From Mesobacillus selenatarsenatis SF-1 (GTDB taxonomy: Bacteria; Bacillota; Bacilli; Bacillales; Cytobacillaceae), in contig NZ_BASE01000044.1 in assembly GCF_000813125.1 (NCBI RefSeq), positions 62,001-126,000 of the forward strand: DNA of 64,000 bases, written 5' to 3'. Position numbers and translations under genes: made by a program. The notes beneath the pieces were generated by a model that made no database searches, had not been told where the DNA came from, and saw only the letters and a list, made by a program, of their open reading frames with translations. Numbering within the stretch: position 1 is the stretch's first letter; every line of letters begins with the position of its first letter. Positions 42,276 to 50,632 of the stretch are shown here, one piece after another.

Positions 42276-43202
42276 CTAAAACATGCTCATCTTATACTTT
42301 GCAGACATGCTTTCTAGCAGCTTGATCCCACCAATGCTGTTCCCTTTCTCATCAAGGGCTGGCCCTAAAATTCCAATTCCAAATCTGTTTGGAACTGACC
42401 CCATAATCCCGCCTGATACACCACTTTTCGCAGGAATTCCGACCCTGACAGCAAACTCGCCCGACGCATTATACATTCCACAGGTTACCATGAACGTTTT
42501 ACAAAGGCGAGCCACATGGGCAGGAATCAAACGTCGGTTGGTAACAGGCTCCAAACCATCCATTGCGAACACACAACCAATTCGGGCGAGATCCAGGCAA
42601 TCCATTTCAATCGCACATTGCTTTGTATAAACCTCCAACAATTCCTCAACATCCTCATCAATAACCCCGTGCTGCTTCAAAAAATAGCATAAAGCCCTGT
42701 TGAGATCTGAAGTTTCATATTCAGAAACAGCAACTTCATCTGAATATCCAATGGAAGAATTACCTGCAAGTTCCTGGATGAAAGAGAGAATTCGTTCAAA
42801 TCGTTCATCCGCATCCTTCCCCTTGATCATATGAGTAACGGCAAGTGCGCCTGCGTTAATCATTGGATTCAATGGTTTCGAAGGGCTGAATTCCAGTTTG
42901 ACAATTGAATTGAATGGATCACCAGTTGGCTCATAACCCACTTTGTCAAAAACGGCTTCTTCCCCGTAATCTATTAGGGCAAGTGCAAGTGTCAATACTT
43001 TTGAAACACTTTGCAAAGTTAGCTTCTGATGAATGTCTCCGGCCGAAACACAAGTTCCGTCATCATGAAAAATAGCGACGGACAACTCTTCAGGATTCGC
43101 TTTTGCCAAAGCAGGAATGTAGTCTGCAACCTTCCCGCCGTCAGTGTATTTTTTTGCTTCTTGTACAAGTTCATTTAATTCATCAGTCGTTCTGCAAGGC
43201 AT
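42276..43202 (-). CDS. glsA: Glutaminase
   Basis: 308 residues, serine-dependent beta-lactamase-like glutaminase fold. Catalytic S-x-x-K in L-Q-S-V-S-K-V-L, plus N-P-M-I-N-A-G-A-L and G-V-S-G-G-I-M-G. Converts L-glutamine to glutamate and ammonia. GGAGGAG precedes the ATG. Single gene; in B. subtilis the homologue is in a glutamine-responsive operon, but no sensor-kinase partner is here. Confidence 0.94.
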   Translation of the reverse strand: MPCRTTDELNELVQEAKKYTDGGKVADYIPALAKANPEELSVAIFHDDGTCVSAGDIHQKLTLQSVSKVLTLALALIDYGEEAVFDKVGYEPTGDPFNSIVKLEFSPSKPLNPMINAGALAVTHMIKGKDADERFERILSFIQELAGNSSIGYSDEVAVSEYETSDLNRALCYFLKQHGVIDEDVEELLEVYTKQCAIEMDCLDLARIGCVFAMDGLEPVTNRRLIPAHVARLCKTFMVTCGMYNASGEFAVRVGIPAKSGVSGGIMGSVPNRFGIGILGPALDEKGNSIGGIKLLESMSAKYKMSMF

Positions 43203-43465
43203 AATTAACTCCTCCGAATCATTAGTTCATAACATTCTTAACCGTCTTTCCACAGAAAAAGGGCAATGGTGTTAACATTGCCTAAGCTTTAGAAAAGGAG
43301 CACTGAAAATCTGCTGTTTTCTAGACTTTCTTAGCTTGTATCCTGTCTTGTTGCCTCTAATAGTGCCGCAAGTTTACATTCTTTTAAATTGACCGTAAAT
43401 ATAAATATAGCACCTTGTAATTCATAAATTTGAATTTGGTTATTGTGATTTGCTATATAGCAATA

Positions 43466-43660
43466 GGTTGATTGGAACGGAAGGTGCGAGACTCCTTCGA
43501 AAATGCTGCCGCATTTCCATCGTGCGTGGGCAGGTTCGAGGAAGTCAATCAATGTCCTGCGGAATCAGCGGGACAGGTGAGACCCCGCAGGCACATTAGC
43601 GCCGAGGAGGCTCACCGCACGCCCCGCGGAAAGCGAAGCATCTTGGAGTGGAAATCAACC
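43466..43660. repeat. 195-bp MITE-like intergenic repeat
   Basis: GGTTGATT at the left end is inverted as AATCAACC at the right. The interior is markedly GC-rich compared with flanks and contains G-A-G-A-C-C-C-C-G-C-A-G-G and G-C-C-C-C-G-C-G-G-A-A-A-G-C-G-A. Elements of this sequence are widespread in Bacillaceae intergenic regions and often mis-annotated as short ORFs (this is from memory). The rest of 43203-43701 has a hairpin GGCAATG/CATTGCC (43264-43285) and no gene. Confidence 0.7.
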
Positions 43661-43701
43661 AGCTAAATTAACAATGAAAAAGAAAAATTTCAGCGGACTT
43701 A

Positions 43702-45378
43702 TTAAAATCGTCCGGATTTCAATATAGAATAAATTATCCATAAAAACATTCCGAATGCAATGATAAACCCTACTTCGATTGCCGGTACACTTGTCAGTAT
43801 AGTATTATTGCCAAATGTTGCTCCCACAATCAGACCGAGAACAACAATACTGAAGGCAAGCAGGGTCAAACTGAAGGAAACCTGGTTGCTGATCCGGTCG
43901 AATTTATGAAGAATCCGATTGATTTCCGATAAGCTGATTTCAAATTTCAAATCACCTTTGGAAGCTTGATTCAAAACATTTTCAACCTGCTTCGGAATAT
44001 TGGTGACCGTATCTGATAAGTCCTCGGCTTTATTCCAAAGCCTTTTGCCCATTTTAATCGGATCGTACCTTTCCCTCATTATCTGTTCACCATAAGGCTT
44101 GGCTAACTCGATCATATCCAGGCCTGGGTCAATTTCAGAGATGATTCCTTCAATCGTGATCAACGCTTTCCCCATCATTGTCATTTCCTTAGGCAGGATG
44201 ATGCGATGTTCCTGTGCCGCAGCAAACAACTCCTTGACCGTCAAGCCTAAACTTAGACCTTCTTTTGACGACCTTTCCACCTTTTTCCTGATTCCATCTA
44301 CTCGGTCATAAAAATGCTGTTCATCAATATCAGAAGGCACATAGGCCATCCTGAAAATAGACCTGACAATCTGGTGGGTGTCTTCCTGCATGATTCCCAT
44401 CATCATTGATGCAGAATCATATCTCAAGCCTGCTGACAGACGACCTACCTGCCCAAAGTCTATGAAAATCAGCTGTTGATTTTCTGGATTATAAAGGATA
44501 TTACCCGGATGCGGATCACCGTGGAAAAAACCTTCTTTTAAGATTTGGGTTATGAATGCACTTACCAATAAATCCGCAATCCTTCGCTTTTCCTCATAAT
44601 CAATAACAATAGTATTCAGTTCGTTGAGCTTGATACCTTCGACCTTTTCCATGGTGAGAATCTGTGGAGTTGAGTATTCAGGAAAGATAACCGGCACCTT
44701 TATCGATTCGCAATCTTCAAACTGCATCTGGACTATATCCGTATTACGGGCTTCCTCTGTGTAATCCAGCTCCCTGCGGATTGATTCAGACAGCTCTTCA
44801 ACCATATCAGTGATATTGTAATATTGAGCCCAGTCATATCGCTGCTCAATCAATCTCGCAATATCCCTTAAAATTTCAAGGTCTGTATGGACTGTATGCT
44901 TAATGCCCGGGCGCTGGACCTTCACCATGACAGATTCCCCTGTTGACAGTACCGCTTCATGAACCTGTCCAATCGACGCTGCTGCTACATAATCCTCATT
45001 AAAATAGGTGAAGACTTCCTCAACAGGCCTGCCAAACTCGTGGTGAAGCTTTTCTTTAATTTCATCAACAGGCACTGGGGGAACCTGATCCTGAAGCAGT
45101 TCCAGTTCTTTAACAATCTCTTCAGGAAGCATATCACTCCTGATGCTGAGGAGTTGGCCAAGCTTTATAAAAGCGGGCCCCAATTCCTCCAGCATGCACC
45201 TTATACGGTAACCAGCTTCCTTTGTATTTCCGTTTTTTACGTCTGCAGCGATCCGGTCCTTCAATGACAGGACATGGAACAGCCCCACCTCTTCCAGTAC
45301 ATAGCCAAATCCATATTTCACAAATGATGAAGCTATCTCTCTATATCTATTTAAACGTCTCAATCGGTCAGTCAACAT
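43702..45378 (-). CDS. AarF/UbiB/ABC1 family atypical kinase
   Basis: 558 residues. ABC1 signatures: K-x-G-Q (F-I-K-L-G-Q-L-L-S-I-R), A-A-A-S-I-G-Q-V-H-E-A, V-M-V-K-V-Q-R-P-G, H-G-D-P-H-P-G-N-I and I-D-F-G-Q-V-G-R. Two C-terminal membrane segments (about 500-550). UbiB-type proteins are ATPases linked to quinone/lipid metabolism. It is coupled to the upstream PHA-granule-like gene, 14 bp apart. Specific lipid partner unknown. Confidence 0.92.
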   Translation of the reverse strand: MLTDRLRRLNRYREIASSFVKYGFGYVLEEVGLFHVLSLKDRIAADVKNGNTKEAGYRIRCMLEELGPAFIKLGQLLSIRSDMLPEEIVKELELLQDQVPPVPVDEIKEKLHHEFGRPVEEVFTYFNEDYVAAASIGQVHEAVLSTGESVMVKVQRPGIKHTVHTDLEILRDIARLIEQRYDWAQYYNITDMVEELSESIRRELDYTEEARNTDIVQMQFEDCESIKVPVIFPEYSTPQILTMEKVEGIKLNELNTIVIDYEEKRRIADLLVSAFITQILKEGFFHGDPHPGNILYNPENQQLIFIDFGQVGRLSAGLRYDSASMMMGIMQEDTHQIVRSIFRMAYVPSDIDEQHFYDRVDGIRKKVERSSKEGLSLGLTVKELFAAAQEHRIILPKEMTMMGKALITIEGIISEIDPGLDMIELAKPYGEQIMRERYDPIKMGKRLWNKAEDLSDTVTNIPKQVENVLNQASKGDLKFEISLSEINRILHKFDRISNQVSFSLTLLAFSIVVLGLIVGATFGNNTILTSVPAIEVGFIIAFGMFLWIIYSILKSGRF

Positions 45379-45392
45379 TCCATCACCCGCTG

Positions 45393-45776
45393 CTAATCAA
45401 TGTCTTTTGAAAATCCAGGCGGAATATTCTCCATTCCGTTTTCAACCTGGTCAATTTCTTTATTTAATCCGCTGTTTCGAAGTTGTGAAATTTCCTCCCG
45501 CAATAAAACAAGCTGTGCCTGCACAGTGTCTAATTCTTCCCTTCGGACAAAACCAAGCTCAGTCAGCTGGTTTCTCGCCATCTCCTTGAATTCCTTATTC
45601 CATTCCCCGCTCTTCGATTCTCCCTTTTTGAAAAAGTCGTCAAAGATGGTGTCTGCTTCAGCCTGGGTCATATTCCCTTTCTCAACCAGCTTCATAATGG
45701 TTTCATCTACTTTTTCCTTACCGGCAACCGCTGCTCCCAGTCCAAGCAGAAAGCCGCTCTTCAGAAAATTATTCAT
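45393..45776 (-). CDS. Phasin/PHA-granule-associated-like protein
   Basis: 127 residues. N-terminal hydrophobic G-F-L-L-G-L-G-A-A-V-A-G-K-E-K-V-D-E-T-I, a helical middle and a heptad coiled coil (V-Q-A-Q-L-V-L-L-R-E-E-I-S-Q-L) near the end. This layout matches the PhaI/phasin-like family that accompanies UbiB-type genes in many Firmicutes. Lipid-surface binding is plausible. AGGAGG precedes the ATG. Confidence 0.7.
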   Translation of the reverse strand: MNNFLKSGFLLGLGAAVAGKEKVDETIMKLVEKGNMTQAEADTIFDDFFKKGESKSGEWNKEFKEMARNQLTELGFVRREELDTVQAQLVLLREEISQLRNSGLNKEIDQVENGMENIPPGFSKDID

Positions 45777-45849
45777 CTATGATCCTCCTCTTATATAAGT
45801 CAATTTACTTATTAATACCCCAAAAAAGCGAGCAATCACCTTATTAAAT

Positions 45850-45886
45850 AAAAAAAGCACCTGTTTCTATTGGAGAACAGATGCTT
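45850..45886 (-). terminator. Terminator of the LysM/GH18 gene
   Basis: AAGCACCTGTT pairs with AACAGATGCTT (one mismatch); the minus strand ends in TTTTTTT. Confidence 0.75.
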
Positions 45887-45949
45887 ACTACTTCCTAGAT
45901 AACATTCACTTTTCAGAATAAATACAAGGATTCGGCAATTAATGTAAAT

Positions 45950-47215
45950 TCAGAGTTTGATAACATCCACTTTATCCAAGTAAGCCCAATTTTGCGGAGC
46001 TTTTAAACTAAGCTGCCAATAGGTTGCGCCATAAAGCTGATATAGATCAATCAATCTGTACTTTTCAATATAGCTTCGGATGTCCTCAAACCAGACGATA
46101 TGCTCCTCGGTTCCTTTCCAATACCTGAACCACGGTGACCTGGCTGCGGTATCATACTGGACGACCGCACCAGTAGAAATAGCGAGATTTTGTGCGTCCA
46201 GCACGGAGAGTGCTCGATATTGATTGGTCGAGACGACTTTATCATGCCCGTAAAGCGGGAGACCGATTTGCAATTTTTCACGTGGAATCAATGTTAATGA
46301 ATACCTGACAACGAGTGCGATCCACCATAAAGGAGAAACAGGATCAGGCGGACCTCCCGGGTATCCGTAATCAATGGTCATAACCGCAACAATGTCAGCA
46401 ATCTCCCCTATCGTTTTATAATCATACGCTCCGATTATTGGATTTGTCGGGATATCTTCTGTCTTTGCATGGACATTTACATGTAAAATCAGATTTCCCA
46501 TCGCCGCCTTCAGATCACGGAGGAAAGTATTGAAATCTTCCCTCTGTGGCGGCGGAATGAATTCAAGGTCGACACTTATGCCGCCATAGCCTCTTTGATT
46601 TGCTAAATTCACGAGACTGGCAACAAGGTTCCTTCGGTAAGTCGGAGAAGCCAGTACAATGCCTGCCAGTTCTTTGCTGAATCCAGATGCCGTGGTGTTT
46701 TGGATTAATAATAAGGGGATAACATTCAATTCTTTGCTTTTAAGAACAATAGGGGCATCATTGCCCACCACATAGGCATATCCTTCTGCCGTAAAGGTAA
46801 AGGCCGCAACAGCAACGAATGTAAGATTGGGGGCAATTTTTTCGAAATCATTTAGAAAGGTTTGAGAGGCGCCAGGTACGATGAATCCAAGTGTAGAAAA
46901 CCGCGGCTTAACAGGTGAAGGAATATTAATGTTCTGGCCAATATATAATCTGTTGGGATCCAGTCCCGGATTTGCACTGACAATGCTGCTGACACTCGTC
47001 CTGAACTGTAAAGCAAGCCTCCATAATGTATCGCCAGCCTTGATTTGATAATAGCGAGTAATTGGCTGTTGATCTGGAATATAGAGTCCCAGCCCGGGAA
47101 TGATTAAGCTAGTGGAAGGAAGTCCGTTGACATCGACAATACTTTGGATCGATACACCATATGTTCTGGCGATTGCCCAAAGGTTCTCTCCTGACCTAAC
47201 TACGTGGACAGCCAT
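45950..47215 (-). CDS. SleL/YaaH-type spore cortex-lytic N-acetylglucosaminidase (LysM2-GH18)
   Basis: 421 residues: LysM at 1-47 and 53-97, then a GH18 TIM barrel (about 105-421). The catalytic signature is G-G-I-S-V-D-L-E (DxxDxDxE-type), with D-Y-G-Y-P-G-G-P-P and W-Q-L-S as barrel landmarks. No signal peptide is present, as in SleL/YaaH, which reach the cortex or coat by mother-cell assembly. It would cleave cortex muropeptides at germination. AAAAGGTG precedes the ATG. Confidence 0.88.
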   Translation of the reverse strand: MAVHVVRSGENLWAIARTYGVSIQSIVDVNGLPSTSLIIPGLGLYIPDQQPITRYYQIKAGDTLWRLALQFRTSVSSIVSANPGLDPNRLYIGQNINIPSPVKPRFSTLGFIVPGASQTFLNDFEKIAPNLTFVAVAAFTFTAEGYAYVVGNDAPIVLKSKELNVIPLLLIQNTTASGFSKELAGIVLASPTYRRNLVASLVNLANQRGYGGISVDLEFIPPPQREDFNTFLRDLKAAMGNLILHVNVHAKTEDIPTNPIIGAYDYKTIGEIADIVAVMTIDYGYPGGPPDPVSPLWWIALVVRYSLTLIPREKLQIGLPLYGHDKVVSTNQYRALSVLDAQNLAISTGAVVQYDTAARSPWFRYWKGTEEHIVWFEDIRSYIEKYRLIDLYQLYGATYWQLSLKAPQNWAYLDKVDVIKL

Positions 47216-47282
47216 CTGATCACACCTTTTTATTTTTTCCTTCTATAATCATATGGCGATTGAGCTGTTATATACTTGTGGG

Positions 47283-47319
47283 ATAAATGAAGCAGGGCTT
47301 CCAAATGAAAGCCCCGCTT
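47283..47319 (-). terminator. Hairpin downstream of the helicase gene
   Basis: AAGCGGGGCTT pairs with AAGCCCTGCTT on the minus strand; only a weak T-run follows. Confidence 0.45.
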
Positions 47320-47327
47320 ACAGCTGA

Positions 47328-49904
47328 TTATCTCCAACGATCTCTGTTGTCTGTCCGTTTCCTGTTTCTAGCAGAATAACAGGAATCACATATCTGATAA
47401 GGGGAGTCAACATGGATTCCCTTTCCACAGTGTCTGCACTTCTTTTTATAATTTTTCACTTCTGACTTTAAAAATTCGTGAACATCGTCGCTTAAGCCTG
47501 TACGAACTCTTTCCCAGTAAACAGCCTCAGTTTTTCTTCCAAGCTTATATAAAAACAACAAGTGAAGGCCGATTGCTTTATAGGAAAGCTCCAGTTCCTC
47601 CAGGGAGGCAGTTTTAACTGGCGGCTCCGGAAGTTCTGCATCTGCGACAATTGCTCTGATTGTTTCTAGCCATTGTTCAATAAGGGCAGGTTCTTTTGAT
47701 GAAAAAGGCAGGTGAAGAAATCCATACAGCTCCATCATTGGCAGTCTCGCTTCAATTTCAGTATCCCTGATGTACTCATAAAGCTCTTTTTCTTCTGACA
47801 GCGAAGCTTTATTCGTCCCTTTAGGACTCTCGAACTTATCCCATAATTCAAAGAAAACAGCAAGTGAACGGTGGTATTTTTGGAACCTTTCAAAAATACC
47901 AGATGTTGGAGCAATGGAAAATGTCTCTACAGGTTTGTCCTCTTTCTCAAGCAGCTTTGTCATCAAGCTAATATCTGAGGTGAACGCTACTCGGCCGACA
48001 TTGTAAATCCCTTTTCTGCCGGCACGCCCCGCTATTTGCTTTGTCTCCTGGGAAGTAAGCCTTCTTCTCCTTGTACCATCGAATTTTTCATTTTCCAAAA
48101 AGACGATTCTCCTGATTGGCAAATTCAGCCCCATACCAATAGCGTCGGTCGCCACTACCACACTCGTTTCTCCTTTGATGAATCGGTCGATTTGCTTTTT
48201 CCTTGTTTCGGGCGGCATGCTTCCATAAATCATGCTTACCTGGCGCCCGTTGTTCTGTAGTTTCGATGCATTCTCAAGCACTTGTTTTCGTGAGAAGCAA
48301 ACAAGCGCATCGCCTTTCTTCGTATCCTTCAGGCTGAACTCTTTATTCTCTACCTGGAGAGGAATATCACGAGTGTATTCATATATTTCCGCCACCCCAT
48401 CATCCAGAAGACCCAACATCATTTCCTTGATGTTCTTGCTCCCGATGATGTGGACTTCCTCTGCGTTTGCTTTTGTAATGGCTTTAAACCAGGAAAATCC
48501 TCTATCCTTATCAGCGATCATCTGTGATTCATCTATGACGACTACTTCATAAAATTCCTTTTCGTGGAACATTTCTACTGTGCAGGAAATATGGTTTGCT
48601 CCTTCCACAGGCTTTTCTTCCTCGCCTGTTTTTAGTGAGCATGGAACGCCCTCTGCATTGAGCTTTTCGTAAACCTCAAGAGCAAGCAGACGAAGCGGAG
48701 CCAGATACAAACCAGTTCTTGCATCCTTCATTCTTTCCAAAGCGTGGTGGGTTTTTCCTGTATTTGTTTCACCTATGTGCAGAATATATCTAACATTTCT
48801 TCTCAGTGAAGGATTGTATTCTCTGCCGAATATGTCCTCAAGCATGCGAGCTTCTTCTTCCCTTTTCCGTTCAAGCTCGGCCAGCTCCTCTGCCTTCCTG
48901 CGTTTCCTCTCAGCAAGGTCTCTTTCATAGATCGCAAGATGCGCCCGTTCTTCAAATTCTAATTCAGCTAGAGCCAATAGGTCTGTTACATACTCTTCCT
49001 GAAGCTTAAAAAGGAAACCATCTAAATAAATTTCAGTCAAGTCGTTAATGATTCTTTTTGTCTCAGCGACTGAAAGCCTGTCCGCGAAAACTTCCTCATA
49101 TTCGCTCAGGATTTGCTGGTCAAGATGTTTCATTACCACCTCAGCCGCAATCACTGTAAAATACTTTAAAACACTGTTCTCAAAATGATACTGGTAGGTC
49201 TCGTATTCAAAATAAAAGCGCCCCCAGCTAGCTGTTTGATGGATCTCCCCCGTCAATTCATCAAAGAAGTCAGCCATCGTCCTGTAATCATCGGAGTTGA
49301 AAGAGCCAATAACGGTCAATCTTTCTTCCAGCATGTATGTGTCGATATCCTTGTACTTCTGATTTTCATTTAAAATTCTCTTTAAATCCTTTGCCATCTC
49401 ATGCCGGATTTTCAGATATGCCGACTCCTGGAAATCACTTAAAACCGTGTGTGCAACCTGGTAAACTTTTTCCTTTATGCCCGCCTTTTTCTCAAGCAGC
49501 CGGTCTTCCTCAGCTTTTTTGAGAAAGCTCTTCCTTGCAAGAGTATACTGTGCTTCCCAGTCTTGCTCATTGATTGCAGACTTGATCCACTCCCTAGTAT
49601 TGAAAGGTTTATAGTCTCTCATTTCATTCCTGAAAAGCTTATTGATTAACTTCCGGTCGACACCTTCAACAACATATCCCCGTTCACCCAAGAAAGCCTT
49701 TTTATCTCGCTTTGAAAAATCATTTGTAGACTTGGTCAGCCACACATTCAGCCAGATCTGGCTGATGTAAGTACTTCTTTTATCTAGATACTCCTTAAAT
49801 TCCGGAAGAGTTTCCAGTTGACCAAGGAAATTTTCAATATCATCCATTATCTTAACTTTGGTGTTCTCCACTGCCTGCTGATGGATCAATTCAATTTGTT
49901 TCAT
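47328..49904 (-). CDS. Suv3-like DEAD/DEAH superfamily 2 RNA helicase with C-terminal zinc ribbon
   Basis: 858 residues from the ATG at 49904 (AAGGGGT upstream). A helical N-terminal region (1-370) includes a long charged coiled coil. Walker A is G-E-T-N-T-G-K-T-H-H, then A-P-L-R-L-L-A-L-E, motif II D-E-S-Q-M, and motif VI Q-I-A-G-R-A-G-R-K-G. Motif spacing and the G-E-T-N-T-G-K-T loop match the Suv3 helicase family of mitochondria and alphaproteobacteria, an RNA-degradosome enzyme. The C-terminus ends in C-R-H-C..C-D-S-C, a zinc ribbon. RNA unwinding role inferred by family. Confidence 0.85.
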   Translation of the reverse strand: MKQIELIHQQAVENTKVKIMDDIENFLGQLETLPEFKEYLDKRSTYISQIWLNVWLTKSTNDFSKRDKKAFLGERGYVVEGVDRKLINKLFRNEMRDYKPFNTREWIKSAINEQDWEAQYTLARKSFLKKAEEDRLLEKKAGIKEKVYQVAHTVLSDFQESAYLKIRHEMAKDLKRILNENQKYKDIDTYMLEERLTVIGSFNSDDYRTMADFFDELTGEIHQTASWGRFYFEYETYQYHFENSVLKYFTVIAAEVVMKHLDQQILSEYEEVFADRLSVAETKRIINDLTEIYLDGFLFKLQEEYVTDLLALAELEFEERAHLAIYERDLAERKRRKAEELAELERKREEEARMLEDIFGREYNPSLRRNVRYILHIGETNTGKTHHALERMKDARTGLYLAPLRLLALEVYEKLNAEGVPCSLKTGEEEKPVEGANHISCTVEMFHEKEFYEVVVIDESQMIADKDRGFSWFKAITKANAEEVHIIGSKNIKEMMLGLLDDGVAEIYEYTRDIPLQVENKEFSLKDTKKGDALVCFSRKQVLENASKLQNNGRQVSMIYGSMPPETRKKQIDRFIKGETSVVVATDAIGMGLNLPIRRIVFLENEKFDGTRRRRLTSQETKQIAGRAGRKGIYNVGRVAFTSDISLMTKLLEKEDKPVETFSIAPTSGIFERFQKYHRSLAVFFELWDKFESPKGTNKASLSEEKELYEYIRDTEIEARLPMMELYGFLHLPFSSKEPALIEQWLETIRAIVADAELPEPPVKTASLEELELSYKAIGLHLLFLYKLGRKTEAVYWERVRTGLSDDVHEFLKSEVKNYKKKCRHCGKGIHVDSPYQICDSCYSARNRKRTDNRDRWR

Positions 49905-50072
49905 ATCTGAACCCCTTAAAATCTGTAAAATATAAGCTTTAAGACAACCGCCAAAATGAATATCGGCTATAAGCGGCAAAAGTTACAAAAAGAACCTAAA
50001 TAAAAGGCCGCACAACGAGATGTGCGCGCCCTTCCATTTAGGATTCTTCATAAAATCAGTGGAACGGCTTGA

Positions 50073-50453
50073 CTATGCGTTCTTCACCTTTAACTTTTTC
50101 ATGACTTTGGTTAGAACCTTTTTGTCGTCCTTTGTTACACTTTTAGGTTTAATCGGTGATACTGGTTTAATTTTATCGATGTTATCGACACTTAGGATTT
50201 CTAGGTAAAACGGAGTGGTTTTCCGATTACCCTTCAGATAACCCTTTAGAATTTTCATTTTTTCAGAGGTACCTGTGAAAGCACCTTGATAATCCCATTC
50301 TATTTCATTTTTATATCTTGAATCCATTTTTTCTTTTAAAGCAAATGCCTCAGATAATGCATCCTCCGGTGTCACAAAATAGGATTTTGTTCTCCTTAAC
50401 CCCTTTTTTTTGCTGCCATCGCCCGCTTTTGCTTGATAAAGTTTTACTAACAT
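50073..50453 (-). CDS. Hypothetical basic protein
   Basis: 126 residues from the ATG at 50453 (AGAGAGG upstream; two earlier in-frame starts exist). Lysine-rich, especially the tail ..K-K-V-L-T-K-V-M-K-K-L-K-V-K-N-A. No membrane segment or known motif. It lies alone between the helicase and ppdK. Function unknown. Confidence 0.55.
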   Translation of the reverse strand: MLVKLYQAKAGDGSKKKGLRRTKSYFVTPEDALSEAFALKEKMDSRYKNEIEWDYQGAFTGTSEKMKILKGYLKGNRKTTPFYLEILSVDNIDKIKPVSPIKPKSVTKDDKKVLTKVMKKLKVKNA

Positions 50454-50587
50454 TTCCCTCATCCTCTCTGGTTTGGTCTCACGCCTTCTCATGGTAAGTG
50501 GAAACACCAGAAGACCCGAGGAATTGCGTATATAGATAGTATACCCTTTTTTCCATCAGTTACCTATTAATAAGGAAATAAATGATT

Positions 50588-50623
50588 TAAAAAACAAAGG
50601 AGCGTGATTTAGTAACACGCTCC
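50588..50623 (-). terminator. Terminator of the ccpN-PDRP-ppdK operon
   Basis: GGAGCGTG pairs with CACGCTCC (9-nt loop), then TTTGTTTTTT on the minus strand. Confidence 0.85.
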
Positions 50624-50632
50624 AGTTCAAGG

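Noticed and set aside
43472-43666. 64-residue ORF in the GC-rich repeat
   Set aside because: Composition of the intergenic repeat explains it; no ribosome site, and this type of ORF is a known annotation artefact.
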